Source: an uncultured bacterium (GTDB lineage Bacteria; Bacillota_I; Bacilli_A; Acholeplasmatales; Anaeroplasmataceae). Taken from it: a stretch of 64,000 bases of DNA. Position 1 is the stretch's first letter, and each line of letters starts with the position of its first letter. A model generated the notes under the pieces. The model was not told the origin of the DNA and did not search any database. It saw only the letters and a list, made by a program, of their open reading frames with translations. Positions 10,312-18,939 of the stretch are shown here, in pieces. The position numbers were made by a program, and so were the translations under genes. The stretch covers positions 1-64,000 of the forward strand of contig CASEZJ010000010.1 in assembly GCA_949292525.1 (NCBI GenBank). Direction: 5' to 3'.

Positions 10312-10340
10312 TTGTATTTAGAAATATATTAGTGTAAAAT
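10312..10340 (+). promoter_or_regulatory. Promoter of the glycosyltransferase-truB-ribF-darA unit
   Basis: TTGTAT (10312-10317), 17 bases, TAAAAT (10335-10340), placed between the pyr terminator and the next gene. Confidence 0.55.
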
Positions 10341-10372
10341 ATACTAGACATAAAGATATGGTAGGGGATTTT

Positions 10373-11524
10373 ATGATTATTACTTTTATAATCGATTCAT
10401 ATGATGAAACTAGTAATGGAATAGCTACTAGTACTAAACGATTTGCGAAAGTCTTAAGCGATATGGGACATCAAATACAAATTGTTGCTGCTAGTGCTAC
10501 AAGTGATGAAAATATAAAAGCTTATAATTTAGGGGTAAGTAAAGTACCTATTTTATATCAAGTTTCAAAATCACAAGGATTTACCTTTGCAAAATGTGAT
10601 AAAAAAGAAATTGTAGAAGCTATTAAAACGAGTGATATTGTTCATTGCTTAATTCCTTTTAAAATAGAAAGATTTGCTAAAAAAATATGTGATAAATATC
10701 ACATACCTTCAACAGCGGCATTCCATTTACAGCCAGAAAATATTACTTCAACTATTCATTTAAATAAAGTAGAGGCAGTAAATAAATATATATATAATAA
10801 ATTTAAAAAGTTTTATAACCAATTTTCTCATGTTCATTGTCCTAGTAATATGATAAAAGGACAATTAATAGAAAATGGATATACATCAAAACTACATGTT
10901 ATTTCTAACGGTGTAAGTTGTGATTTTAAGCCTAAAAAAGTAAATAGACCAAAAGAATGGCAAGATAAATTTGTTATTTTAATGATTGCTAGATTATCAG
11001 AAGAAAAAAGACAAGATCTGATTATTGATGCTGTAAAAAACTCAAAATATGAGAAAAACATTCAAATCGTTTTTGCTGGTAAAGGTCCTTTAAAAGGCTT
11101 TTATGAAAAATATGGAGAAAAATTAACTAATAAAATTTCTTTTGGTTTTTATCAAGAAGCTGAATTGATAGATTTAATAAACATGACAGATCTCTACATT
11201 CATGCATCAGATGCTGAAATAGAAGCTATTGGCTGTATGGAAGCCTTCACCTGTGGAATAGTTCCTGTCATATCAGATTCTAAATTATCAGCTACTAATC
11301 AATTCGCATTAGATGAATTGAATCTATTTAGACAAGGTGAATATTTAGATTTAAGAGATAAAATTGATTTTTGGTATGAAAATCCAACACTTCGTGAAAC
11401 AAGAAGTAAAGAATATATTTTATATGCTCAAAAATATAACATTAAAAATACTGCCAAAGAATTGGAGGCAATGTTTTATGAAGCCATTAAAGATAGTAAC
11501 GAACAACAGCAATCAAGTCTTTAA
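10373..11524 (+). CDS. Glycosyltransferase family 4 (GT-B fold)
   Basis: A 383-residue cytoplasmic or membrane-associated glycosyltransferase. The N-terminal half begins IITFIIDSYDETSNGIATST, the acceptor-side Rossmann pattern of GT4 enzymes. The C-terminal half has the nucleotide-sugar site: MIARLSEEKRQDLIIDA, then the E-x7-E element around EIEAIGCMEA. No signal peptide is seen. Such enzymes often make glycolipids or cell-surface glycans; the acceptor here is unknown. ATG 10373 is chosen because TAGGGGA precedes it, while ATG 10358 lies upstream of that site. The last 47 bases overlap truB. Confidence 0.85.
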   Translation: MIITFIIDSYDETSNGIATSTKRFAKVLSDMGHQIQIVAASATSDENIKAYNLGVSKVPILYQVSKSQGFTFAKCDKKEIVEAIKTSDIVHCLIPFKIERFAKKICDKYHIPSTAAFHLQPENITSTIHLNKVEAVNKYIYNKFKKFYNQFSHVHCPSNMIKGQLIENGYTSKLHVISNGVSCDFKPKKVNRPKEWQDKFVILMIARLSEEKRQDLIIDAVKNSKYEKNIQIVFAGKGPLKGFYEKYGEKLTNKISFGFYQEAELIDLINMTDLYIHASDAEIEAIGCMEAFTCGIVPVISDSKLSATNQFALDELNLFRQGEYLDLRDKIDFWYENPTLRETRSKEYILYAQKYNIKNTAKELEAMFYEAIKDSNEQQQSSL

Positions 11525-12404
11525 TGGCTTTTTGCTTGTTGATAAGCCAAAAGGCATGACAAGTAATGACTTATGTCAAATCTTAAAGAAAAGATATAAC
11601 ATTAAAGCTTGTGGTCACGTTGGTACACTTGATCCTGATGCGACAGGATTAATGGTTTTAGCCTTTGGGAGAGCTACTAAATTATTACCGTTTTTAGATA
11701 CTGATACTAAAAAATATATCGCAACTATAGTTTTTGGTAAAGAAACGACTACTCTTGATATGAGTGGTGATATAATTGCTGAAAAAAAAGCTGATTTTAA
11801 TCAGGATGATTTAATTAAAGCTATTGATGAGATTTTAGCAAAAGAAACACAGCTTCCCCCTTTAACATCAGCAATTAAAGTTAATGGTAAAAAATTGTTA
11901 GAATACCAAAAAGATAATATAGATGTTGATATTAAAGAAAGAAAAGTTAAATTATATAACTATAAAATATTACGTAATTTATATAATGAAGAAAAAGAAT
12001 TACAAGTTGATTTAATTCTTACTGTTAGTAAAGGTTATTATATACGAAGTTTTGCTAGAGACTTAGGTTATGCCTTAAATACATATGGAGCTATAAAGGA
12101 ATTAAAAAGAATTGAGGTTGGAGAATATAAGATTAATGATTCATATCCATTAGAAGAATTATTAAATAAAGAAATTTCTTTAATAGAGATTACAAAATTT
12201 ATAAAATATGCTAAAATAAATATTAAAGAAAGAATCTTAAATTTTGTTTTAAACGGAGTAACCTTATATGAGCGTAACTTGAAATATGACAGTGATGCAA
12301 CAGATATAAGTTCTCTAAAAAGGTTTATCATTTACTATGATAATAAACCAATTTCAATTTACGAAAAACAAAACGATATATATCGACCAATTTTCAAATT
12401 TTAG
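11478..12404 (+). CDS. truB: tRNA pseudouridine-55 synthase
   Basis: Makes pseudouridine 55 in the T-loop of tRNAs. The catalytic aspartate is Asp52 in GHVGTLDPDATG, and the N-terminus has LLVDKPKGMTS, the usual opening of TruB. The 308 residues fit bacterial TruB; the C-terminal third is divergent. The open frame extends upstream to 11364 inside the glycosyltransferase gene. GGAGG at 11464-11468 and alignment to the family opening place the start at ATG 11478. Truncation of the upstream gene product's reading frame is not implied: the two genes overlap by 47 bases. Confidence 0.93.
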   Translation: MKPLKIVTNNSNQVFNGFLLVDKPKGMTSNDLCQILKKRYNIKACGHVGTLDPDATGLMVLAFGRATKLLPFLDTDTKKYIATIVFGKETTTLDMSGDIIAEKKADFNQDDLIKAIDEILAKETQLPPLTSAIKVNGKKLLEYQKDNIDVDIKERKVKLYNYKILRNLYNEEKELQVDLILTVSKGYYIRSFARDLGYALNTYGAIKELKRIEVGEYKINDSYPLEELLNKEISLIEITKFIKYAKINIKERILNFVLNGVTLYERNLKYDSDATDISSLKRFIIYYDNKPISIYEKQNDIYRPIFKF

Positions 12405-12413
12405 GAGGTCTAT

Positions 12414-13319
12414 ATGAATGTAATCTGGTTAAAAGAAGGAAGTTCTCTAAAAATTGATGAAGATTTATGTTGTGCTATCGGTAATTTTGATGGTGTTCAT
12501 TTAGGTCACAGACAACTTATTAATAAAAGTAAAGAATTCAATTTAAAAAGTGCAGTATTAACGTTTTATCCTCATCCATTTACCATCTTAAAAAGAATAA
12601 ATCCCTATCCTCAAGTAACACCAATTGAACATAAAATAAAAATTATTGAATCATTAGGAATTGAATATTTGTTCATTGTTGAATTTACTGAAGATATAGC
12701 TAATATGGAAAAACTAGAATTTATAAAGCGGCTAAAAGACTTAGGAATTAAAAGTGTAGTATGTGGGTACGATTTTACATTTGCTAAAAAGGCCTCAGGA
12801 ACAATTAAAGATTTAGCTAAATATTTTGATTTTCATGAAATACCTAAATTCCAAATTGATAACATTAGAGTTTCAACGACTTATGTAAAAGAATTATTAA
12901 CTAATGGTGATATGGAAAACGCAAGTATTATGTTAGGCCGTAAGTTTAATATTTTTGGTAAAGTTATTGCTGGCAAAGAATTAGGTAGACAAATGGGTTT
13001 CCCAACTGCTAATATAAATTATGGTATTTACTATTTGCCAAAAAACGGAGTATATGCCGTTAAAGTTAATTACAAAAATAAAACATATCAAGGAATGTGT
13101 AATATAGGTAACAACCCAACAGTTGACTTTAGTGAAAACATTAAAATGGAAGTTAATATATTTGATTTTAATCAAAGTATTTATGGTGAAGAATTAGAAA
13201 TTATCTTTTATAAGCGGATAAGACCTGAAAAGAAATTTGACACAATTACAGAATTAGAAAAACAATTAATGATTGATAAAAATAATATAATTGAATACTT
13301 TAAGGAGGTAGAAGAATGA
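12414..13319 (+). CDS. ribF: Bifunctional riboflavin kinase / FAD synthetase
   Basis: Converts riboflavin to FMN and then FAD. The N-terminal nucleotidyltransferase has GNFDGVHLGHRQLI (about residues 23-36). The C-terminal flavokinase domain has GRQMGFPTANI (about 190-200) and the later CNIGNNPTV. The 301 residues match the family. AGGAGG stands before the ATG. truB-ribF adjacency is common in Firmicutes. The TGA stop overlaps the darA start (ATGA). Confidence 0.95.
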   Translation: MNVIWLKEGSSLKIDEDLCCAIGNFDGVHLGHRQLINKSKEFNLKSAVLTFYPHPFTILKRINPYPQVTPIEHKIKIIESLGIEYLFIVEFTEDIANMEKLEFIKRLKDLGIKSVVCGYDFTFAKKASGTIKDLAKYFDFHEIPKFQIDNIRVSTTYVKELLTNGDMENASIMLGRKFNIFGKVIAGKELGRQMGFPTANINYGIYYLPKNGVYAVKVNYKNKTYQGMCNIGNNPTVDFSENIKMEVNIFDFNQSIYGEELEIIFYKRIRPEKKFDTITELEKQLMIDKNNIIEYFKEVEE

Positions 13320-13639
13320 AACTATTAATTATTATTGTAAATAATGATGATGCTAAGGCGGTTGCTAAAAGCCTAGTTAAGAATAAATTTTATTCTACTA
13401 AACTAGCATCAACCGGAAATTTCCTTTTAAGTGGTAATACTACTATGCTAGTTGGTTGCCAAGATGATGAAGTTGAAAAAGTTCTAGACTTAATTAAACA
13501 AGAAGCCCATCAAAGAAAGAAAATGGTTACGCCAATAGCTAGTATGTCAGCTGGACTTTTAAGTCCAACACCTATAGAAGTAACAATAGGTGGGGCAACT
13601 ATTTTCATTATAAATGTAGAACAATTTGTAAAACTATAA
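13316..13639 (+). CDS. darA: Cyclic di-AMP receptor of the PstA/DarA family
   Basis: A 107-residue PII-like trimer-forming protein that binds the second messenger c-di-AMP. Family features are visible: the MKLLIIIV start, LASTGNFLLSGNTTMLVG with its ligand-binding loop, and GGATIFIINVEQF at the end. The partner pathway of DarA is not settled in any species. It is coupled to ribF by a four-base overlap, whereas in Bacillus it sits near tmk and holB. Its presence implies that the cell makes c-di-AMP, though no cyclase lies in this window. Confidence 0.9.
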   Translation: MKLLIIIVNNDDAKAVAKSLVKNKFYSTKLASTGNFLLSGNTTMLVGCQDDEVEKVLDLIKQEAHQRKKMVTPIASMSAGLLSPTPIEVTIGGATIFIINVEQFVKL

Positions 13640-13647
13640 AAAAATTA

Positions 13648-13676
13648 TTGCAACTTAAATAGCAATATGATAGAAT
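13648..13676 (+). promoter_or_regulatory. rpsO promoter
   Basis: TTGCAA (13648-13653), 17 bases, TAGAAT (13671-13676) in the gap after darA. Confidence 0.6.
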
Positions 13677-13682
13677 ACTTTT

Positions 13683-13760
13683 GTTACGATTTACTTTGTT
13701 TTTCGTACCTCGACGAATTACTAGGTTTATCGCATATAATTTAAAAATATAGGAGGAAAA
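13683..13760 (+). promoter_or_regulatory. rpsO 5' leader, possible S15 autoregulatory RNA
   Basis: About 80 untranslated bases precede rpsO. TACGA (13685-13689) can pair with TCGTA (13703-13707), and CCT/AGG segments flank the following CGACGAATTACT. Many rpsO genes are controlled by S15 binding to a leader of this size, but leaders are not conserved in sequence, so assignment rests on position only. Confidence 0.35.
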
Positions 13761-13761
13761 C

Positions 13762-14031
13762 ATGGCTTTAACAGTTCAACAAAAAGCTGAAATCGTTGCT
13801 AAATATGGCAAGACACCTACTGATACTGGTTCAACAGAAGTACAAATTGCCTTATTAACTGCAGAAATTAATCAATTAAATGCTCATTTTGCTGTGCATA
13901 AACATGACTTCCATAGTCGTCGTGGATTAATGACTAAAGTTGGTCAACGTCGTAGTTTATTAAACTACTTACAAAAGAAAGATTTCAAAGCTTATCAAGC
14001 ATTAATTGCTAGTTTAGGTTTAAGAAAATAA
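13762..14031 (+). CDS. rpsO: 30S ribosomal protein S15
   Basis: Primary 16S-binding protein of the small subunit platform. The 89 residues are the exact usual length. Conserved features include [24 protein letters not shown] and the terminal [15 protein letters not shown] precedes the ATG. It is a single-gene unit with its own promoter and terminator. Arginine is mainly CGT, the codon choice of highly expressed genes in this window. Confidence 0.97.
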   Translation: MALTVQQKAEIVAKYGKTPTDTGSTEVQIALLTAEINQLNAHFAVHKHDFHSRRGLMTKVGQRRSLLNYLQKKDFKAYQALIASLGLRK

Positions 14032-14032
14032 G

Positions 14033-14060
14033 TATTACCCCACGGGGTAATATTTTTTTT
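14033..14060 (+). terminator. rpsO terminator
   Basis: TATTACCCC (14033-14041) pairs with GGGGTAATA (14044-14052), followed by eight T. One of the strongest hairpins in the window. Confidence 0.85.
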
Positions 14061-14061
14061 G

Positions 14062-14090
14062 TTGAAAAGTAGATGATAAAAGTATAAAAT
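14062..14090 (+). promoter_or_regulatory. Promoter of the XRE-ImmA pair
   Basis: TTGAAA (14062-14067), 17 bases, TAAAAT (14085-14090), directly after the rpsO terminator. Confidence 0.6.
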
Positions 14091-14111
14091 ATGTTTAAGG
14101 TGGTAATAAAT

Positions 14112-14486
14112 ATGACAATGTTAAATAATAACATAACAAGTTTTGGGAGATTATTAAGACAACTTAGAGAAAGAAAAGGAGATTCATTACGCGACTTAGC
14201 TACTAAGTTAGATATTTCTGCAGCTTTTTTATCAGCTATGGAAATAGGTAAAAAGAAGATACCCAATGATTACGCTTGTCGTATTGCCGAAATCTATAAT
14301 TTAAATTCTGACGAACTAAAAGAATTAGAAGACAGCATTATTGTTACTAATAAAAAAGTTATGTTAGATTTAGATAATATGACTGATGATCAAGTAGAAG
14401 CATCCCTAATTTTTGCAAGAAAAATTAAAGATGCTGATAGTGATTTATTAGATAGATTGATGAAGGCTTTAAAGGATGAAAATTAG
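14112..14486 (+). CDS. XRE-family transcriptional regulator, partner of ImmA-like protease
   Basis: A 124-residue protein with an N-terminal helix-turn-helix (about residues 9-66; FGRLLRQLRERKGDSLRDLA then ISAAFLSAMEIGKKKIP). The acidic C-terminal part probably serves dimerisation or protease recognition. ATG 14112 follows AAGGTGG; ATG 14091 lies upstream of that site. It overlaps the metallopeptidase gene by 11 bases. In known pairs of this kind (ImmR/ImmA, DdrO/IrrE) the peptidase cleaves the repressor to induce stress or mobile-element genes. No integrase or phage gene is nearby, so a chromosomal stress role is more likely here. Confidence 0.82.
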   Translation: MTMLNNNITSFGRLLRQLRERKGDSLRDLATKLDISAAFLSAMEIGKKKIPNDYACRIAEIYNLNSDELKELEDSIIVTNKKVMLDLDNMTDDQVEASLIFARKIKDADSDLLDRLMKALKDEN

Positions 14487-14985
14487 TACAACTCCTTTAA
14501 GTGTTAAAAATATTGAGGAATATGCCTTAAATATGCGAAAAAAATTTAATATAAGCCTAGATACTTTTTTTCCGGTTGTAGAAATTTTAGAAAAGCTTAA
14601 TAATTCTGGTTATTTTAATTTTGTGATTTGTGAAAAAGAACAAATGTTAGATAAATATGCTTATTATAACGTTAACGATAATACAATTTATGTCCGAGAA
14701 GATGTTTATAATGAGTGTTTAGATGGTGTTTATCGTTCTAATTTTACGTTAGCACATGAATATTTTCATTACATTCAAGCAAAAGAATTAAAATTTGATT
14801 TTATCGAAGTCGAAGATTGTAAAAGTTATTGTGATATTGAGTGGCAAGCTAATGAATTTGCTGCTCAATTATTAATTCCAAGTTATGCTTTAAATTTAGA
14901 ACCTGAAGAAATAGCAAAACGCTATCACGTCTCACTTGAGGCTGCAGCGTATAGGAAATTAAAGGAAAGAAATAGACAAAAATAA
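14476..14985 (+). CDS. ImmA/IrrE-type metallopeptidase
   Basis: A 169-residue zinc peptidase with the HExxH motif as HEYFH (residues 94-98) and the downstream WQANEFAAQLLIP that supplies the third metal ligand in COG2856 proteins. It begins inside the XRE gene and is translated with it. The likely substrate is that XRE repressor. The C-terminal PEEIAKRYHVSLEAAAYRKL resembles the short helical tail of ImmA proteins. The trigger for cleavage cannot be read from sequence. Confidence 0.85.
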   Translation: MKISTTPLSVKNIEEYALNMRKKFNISLDTFFPVVEILEKLNNSGYFNFVICEKEQMLDKYAYYNVNDNTIYVREDVYNECLDGVYRSNFTLAHEYFHYIQAKELKFDFIEVEDCKSYCDIEWQANEFAAQLLIPSYALNLEPEEIAKRYHVSLEAAAYRKLKERNRQK

Positions 14986-15020
14986 CTGAATTATGTTATT
15001 TTGTGTTATTTCTTTTTTTT
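14976..15020 (+). terminator. Terminator after the XRE-ImmA pair
   Basis: ACAAAAATAAC (14976-14986) pairs with GTTATTTTGT (14995-15004) with one bulge. A further GTTATTT and nine T follow. The AT-rich stem overlaps the end of the gene. Confidence 0.5.
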
Positions 15021-15022
15021 GC

Positions 15023-15051
15023 TTTATAAAAACAAATTAAAACATTATAAT
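15023..15051 (+). promoter_or_regulatory. Promoter of the ABC exporter pair
   Basis: TTTATA (15023-15028), 17 bases, TATAAT (15046-15051), just upstream of the ATPase gene. Confidence 0.5.
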
Positions 15052-15071
15052 ATAAATAAGAGGTGGTTTTT

Positions 15072-15785
15072 ATGTCTGAAGAAAAGAAATTTTTAGAATT
15101 TTCACACGTTTACAAAAGATATAAATCAGGGGAAGATACTATCATAGCTAACAATGATATCTCATTTTCTGTTTTAGAAGGTGAGTTTTGTGTGGTAGTT
15201 GGCCCAAGTGGCGCAGGAAAAACCACAGTTTTAAATATACTAGGCGGCATGGAACATGCTGATGAAGGCCATATTTTCTTTGACGGTAAAGATATTGTAA
15301 CTCTAAATGATAAAGAATTAACTAATTATCGGCGATTTGATATTGGATTTGTATTTCAATTTTATAATTTAATGCCTAATTTAACAGCATTAGAAAATGT
15401 TGAAATTGCAAAGGAATTATCAAAATCTAGTTTAGACTCTAAAAAAGTATTAGAAGAAGTTGGCTTAAGCGAAAGAATTAATCATTTTCCAGCTCAATTA
15501 TCAGGCGGGGAACAACAAAGAGTTAGTATAGCTCGGGCAATAGCTAAAAATGCTAAGCTATTATTATGTGATGAACCTACAGGGGCTCTTGACTATATAA
15601 CGGGAAAACAAATTTTAAAACTATTACATGATTTATGTAAAAAGAATAATAAAACTGTTATTTTAATTACTCATAATCAAGCCATAACTAAAATGGCAGA
15701 TCGCGTTATAAGTATTAAAAATGGTCAAATAACTAACAATGAAATTATTATAAATCCAATACCAATAGAACGAATTGAATGGTAA
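15072..15785 (+). CDS. ABC transporter ATPase, MacB/LolD type
   Basis: A 237-residue nucleotide-binding subunit. Walker A is GPSGAGKTT (about residue 43), the Q-loop FVFQFYNL, the signature [14 protein letters not shown] and Walker [13 protein letters not shown]. The PTGALD ending and [16 protein letters not shown] are characteristic of the LolD/MacB/FtsE group, which powers mechanotransmission permeases rather than classic importers. ATG 15072 follows AGAGGTGG. Twelve bases separate it from its permease. Confidence 0.92.
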   Translation: MSEEKKFLEFSHVYKRYKSGEDTIIANNDISFSVLEGEFCVVVGPSGAGKTTVLNILGGMEHADEGHIFFDGKDIVTLNDKELTNYRRFDIGFVFQFYNLMPNLTALENVEIAKELSKSSLDSKKVLEEVGLSERINHFPAQLSGGEQQRVSIARAIAKNAKLLLCDEPTGALDYITGKQILKLLHDLCKKNNKTVILITHNQAITKMADRVISIKNGQITNNEIIINPIPIERIEW

Positions 15786-15797
15786 GGAGGTTTAATC

Positions 15798-18671
15798 ATG
15801 AAAATATATATTAAATCTCTTTGGAAATTAATTAAATCTAATATTTCTAGATTTATAACTCTAGTTTTAATAGTTTTCTTAGGTATAGGCTTTTTAATAG
15901 GCGTTTTTGGGACAGCTCCAGATCTTGAAAAATCAGTTTCTACATATTTTCATGAAAGTAATGTTAGTGAAATATATATAGCTACTACAACTGGTATTTT
16001 GAATGAAGATGTTACATATATAGAAAATATTTATAAAGATTATAATCCCACTTTAAGAAAAACATATGAAGTTGATGATTATATAAATGTTAACAATTTA
16101 ACAAGAGTTGCCCATATAGTATATACAGACCTTAAATCTAATAATACTGATAAATTAGAACTTATAAGTGGTAATTTTCCTACTAATGAAAATGAGGTTG
16201 TAGTAGAACGTGCTGGTAATTATTTAATGAATATAAGTATTGGTAGCACAATAAAAATAGAAGATAAAGAATACAAGGTTTCTGGTATTGTAGCTAATCC
16301 ATGGTATTTAATGAAAGAACGTTATGATTCAAATACAATTAATGCTAGCTTAGATACAATAGTTTATTTACCAATTGATTATTATTTAAATACAATTTTA
16401 AATGAAGAAGATTATTTATATACTAATGTTTATCTTTATTTTGGTTTAGAAGATGATGTTTTTAGTAGTAGTTTTACTGATGAAACAGAAAAATTATTAA
16501 AAATACTTCAAGATAGTGATTTTGAAAATAATCACAATCAAGTATTTAAAAAATACTTAGAACGACAAGCTTTTAATAGCAATGAATATAAAGAAAACTA
16601 TCAAAAAGCCTATGATGAAGCTTTGGAAATTGCAATATCTGAAGCATATGATCAGGCTTATACTCTAGCTTATGATGAAGCTATAATTGAATTTTTAAGT
16701 CAAATGTATAATAGTAATTTTGGTAACTTTTTACCTACACTGATAGGTAAAACTGAAGAAGAAGCTATAGATGCTTATAATAATGGTGAAGACATCGTTA
16801 TAGATGCTTCATTTGTTGGCATCAATTTAACTATCAATAAAACTAAAGTTCAAGAACAATTTAGAAATAAGACTGGTGATATTTACGATTTTGATATTTC
16901 CAAATTTGGTTTAGCTGAAGAAGGAACCACTTTAGGAGAACAAATTGATAGTGACGTTATACCTAAAGTTGAAGAAGGAATAAATGCTAGTTTAGATACC
17001 GAAATTATACCGCGAGTTACTGAGGAAGTTACAAATATTTTAAATGAAGAGACTTTAAAAGCTGTAGATGAAGAATATAATGAATTAGAAAAAGAAGTAT
17101 ATTATTTAGATGCATTAGATAATTATTCTACATCCTTCTATAAAATGAATGTTGATAAGGTTAATGAAGTAGCTATAATCTTCCCAATTTTCTTCTTCAT
17201 TATAGCATCACTAGTAGCCCTAACAAGTTTAAGAAGATTAGTGTTTGAAGAAAGAGTGACAATGGGAACATTAAGAGCGCTTGGTTATTCAAAATTTGCC
17301 GTAATGATGCGTTATGTTATTTATGGTGTTTTAGCTTCAACAATCGGTTCTGTATTAGGTATATGTCTTGGTATAGCTCTAATTCCATTTGTTATTTATA
17401 ATATTTTTAATTCAACATGCCACATGCCACCATTAATTTATGTTTATGATACGCCATTTATTTCAACTGTTATATTAGTTATGATTTTTGTAATTATTTT
17501 AGTTGTAATATTTAGTGTAATTGGCACATTAAGAGAAACACCTGCTAATTTATTAATTCCTAAAGCACCAAAGCCAGGTGGAAGAATATTTCTAGAAAAA
17601 ATATCTTTTATTTGGCAACGCTTATCATTTAAATATAAATCATCTATTAGAAATATGATTCGTTATAAACGTAATTTAATTATGATGATTATTGGTGTTG
17701 GTGGTTGTACAGCCTTATTATTATTAGCATTTGGTCTACAAGATTCTATGGATGCTGTAAGTAATAAGCAATATGATTCAATTATTTTATATGATGCTTT
17801 AGCTGCTCCTAAAGATGAATTAACAAGATTAAATAACGAAAATATTACTAAGCAGTATAGCATCTATTATGATACATTTAGTAATGATGATTACACAGTT
17901 AAAGTAATAAGTGGAGATGATTCATTAAATGAATATTTTGGCTTTTATGTAAAGAATCAAAAATATGAATTTACTAGTAACGACGTACTTATTAGTAAAA
18001 TGTATAGTGATGTATTTGATTTAGATGTTGGTGATAATATTACATATAAGAATAATTCTTATAAGATAACCGGAATATTTGAAAATTATATTGATAATTA
18101 TTTATTTATTGGTAATGATGTTGCAAATTTTACTAATAATAGAATACTTCTAAATTTTACCGATGTAGATGAAAGAACTCTAACCGATAATTTAATAAGT
18201 ACTAATCAAATAGTTTCTATCGAATATGTATCAAGTATGAGAACAGCATATAATTCATTGATTAATAATATTACATTAATTGTGGCAGTTATTATCATAT
18301 TTGCTGCTATATTAGCAGTAATTGTTATTTTCAATTTACTAAACATAAATGTTTCAGAGCGTAAAAGGGAACTTGCTACCTTAAAAGTTCTTGGTTATCG
18401 CAATACAGAGATTCATGGCTATATGGCTAGAGAAAGCTTTACTTTGACAGCTATAGGTTTATTAATAGGTATTGGCGTTGGAGTTATTTTACATAAAATG
18501 GTATGTGGTATAATTGATACTAATACATTGATGGCTGGAAGAACTATAAAGTGGCAAAGCTATATTTATGCAAGTCTACTTACGATAATATTTTCTGTTG
18601 TTGTCGATTTAAGTTTCATACCTTATTATAGAAAGATTTCAATGACCGATTCTTTAAAGGCTATTGAATAA
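15798..18671 (+). CDS. FtsX/MacB-like ABC permease with large extracellular domain
   Basis: A 957-residue membrane protein with the layout of Gram-positive FtsX-like permeases. One TM lies near residues 18-37, then an extracytoplasmic domain of about 430 residues. A first FtsX core (three TM, about 460-590) is followed by a TM near 630, a second outer domain, and a second FtsX core (about 830-950). Around residues 270-300 is a helix rich in EA and AYDEA repeats, likely a coiled coil. Such pairs export peptides or lipids or act in antimicrobial resistance; no two-component system is adjacent to specify this. AAGGAGG precedes the ATG. Confidence 0.85.
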   Translation: MKIYIKSLWKLIKSNISRFITLVLIVFLGIGFLIGVFGTAPDLEKSVSTYFHESNVSEIYIATTTGILNEDVTYIENIYKDYNPTLRKTYEVDDYINVNNLTRVAHIVYTDLKSNNTDKLELISGNFPTNENEVVVERAGNYLMNISIGSTIKIEDKEYKVSGIVANPWYLMKERYDSNTINASLDTIVYLPIDYYLNTILNEEDYLYTNVYLYFGLEDDVFSSSFTDETEKLLKILQDSDFENNHNQVFKKYLERQAFNSNEYKENYQKAYDEALEIAISEAYDQAYTLAYDEAIIEFLSQMYNSNFGNFLPTLIGKTEEEAIDAYNNGEDIVIDASFVGINLTINKTKVQEQFRNKTGDIYDFDISKFGLAEEGTTLGEQIDSDVIPKVEEGINASLDTEIIPRVTEEVTNILNEETLKAVDEEYNELEKEVYYLDALDNYSTSFYKMNVDKVNEVAIIFPIFFFIIASLVALTSLRRLVFEERVTMGTLRALGYSKFAVMMRYVIYGVLASTIGSVLGICLGIALIPFVIYNIFNSTCHMPPLIYVYDTPFISTVILVMIFVIILVVIFSVIGTLRETPANLLIPKAPKPGGRIFLEKISFIWQRLSFKYKSSIRNMIRYKRNLIMMIIGVGGCTALLLLAFGLQDSMDAVSNKQYDSIILYDALAAPKDELTRLNNENITKQYSIYYDTFSNDDYTVKVISGDDSLNEYFGFYVKNQKYEFTSNDVLISKMYSDVFDLDVGDNITYKNNSYKITGIFENYIDNYLFIGNDVANFTNNRILLNFTDVDERTLTDNLISTNQIVSIEYVSSMRTAYNSLINNITLIVAVIIIFAAILAVIVIFNLLNINVSERKRELATLKVLGYRNTEIHGYMARESFTLTAIGLLIGIGVGVILHKMVCGIIDTNTLMAGRTIKWQSYIYASLLTIIFSVVVDLSFIPYYRKISMTDSLKAIE

Positions 18672-18677
18672 AAAAAC

Positions 18678-18706
18678 TTTACAACAAATAGTAATTGTGG
18701 TATTAT
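18678..18706 (+). promoter_or_regulatory. Promoter of the T-box valS unit
   Basis: TTTACA (18678-18683), 17 bases, TATTAT (18701-18706). Transcription would begin about seven bases later, at the foot of T-box stem I. Confidence 0.6.
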
Positions 18707-18712
18707 TTTAAG

Positions 18713-18924
18713 GAAAAGAAGGAGTAAAAATAATTTATTTTTAGAGATGATATGGTAGGTGCAAATATCAAATAATTATTTTGAAGGTAGTCTTTTAATT
18801 GTTTATGTGAAACTAAGTAGCTAAACCGTTTGCCGCGTTAAGGTTTAATTAAGTGCTAGTTTATTCTAGAATTAAGGTGGTACCACGGTTTTTCGTCCTT
18901 AGATTTATTCTAAGGACTTTTTTT
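18713..18924 (+). promoter_or_regulatory. T-box riboswitch, specifier GUA (valine)
   Basis: The T-box consensus AAGGTGGTACCACGG is at 18874-18888. Its bulge TGGT (18878-18881) matches a tRNA ending ACCA. The antiterminator can form by AAGG with CCTT (18897-18900) and ACG (18885-18887) with CGT (18894-18896). The competing terminator is GTCCTTAG (18895-18902) with CTAAGGAC (18910-18917) and seven T. In stem I, AAAAGA (5') pairs with TCTTTT after the specifier loop. That loop holds AGTA on the 5' side and GAAGGTAG on the 3' side, placing codon GTA (Val) at 18787-18789 before a purine. Uncharged tRNA-Val should therefore turn on valS. Confidence 0.92.
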
Positions 18925-18939
18925 ATGGTGGTGATATTA

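Noticed and set aside
11364-11477. Longer N-terminus for truB
   Set aside because: The extra residues have no similarity to TruB and lie in the glycosyltransferase gene; GGAGG and the family opening place the start at 11478.
18853-18939. Longer N-terminus for the GNAT protein
   Set aside because: It would translate the T-box antiterminator and terminator hairpin; the start at 18940 has a binding site and gives the family N-terminus.
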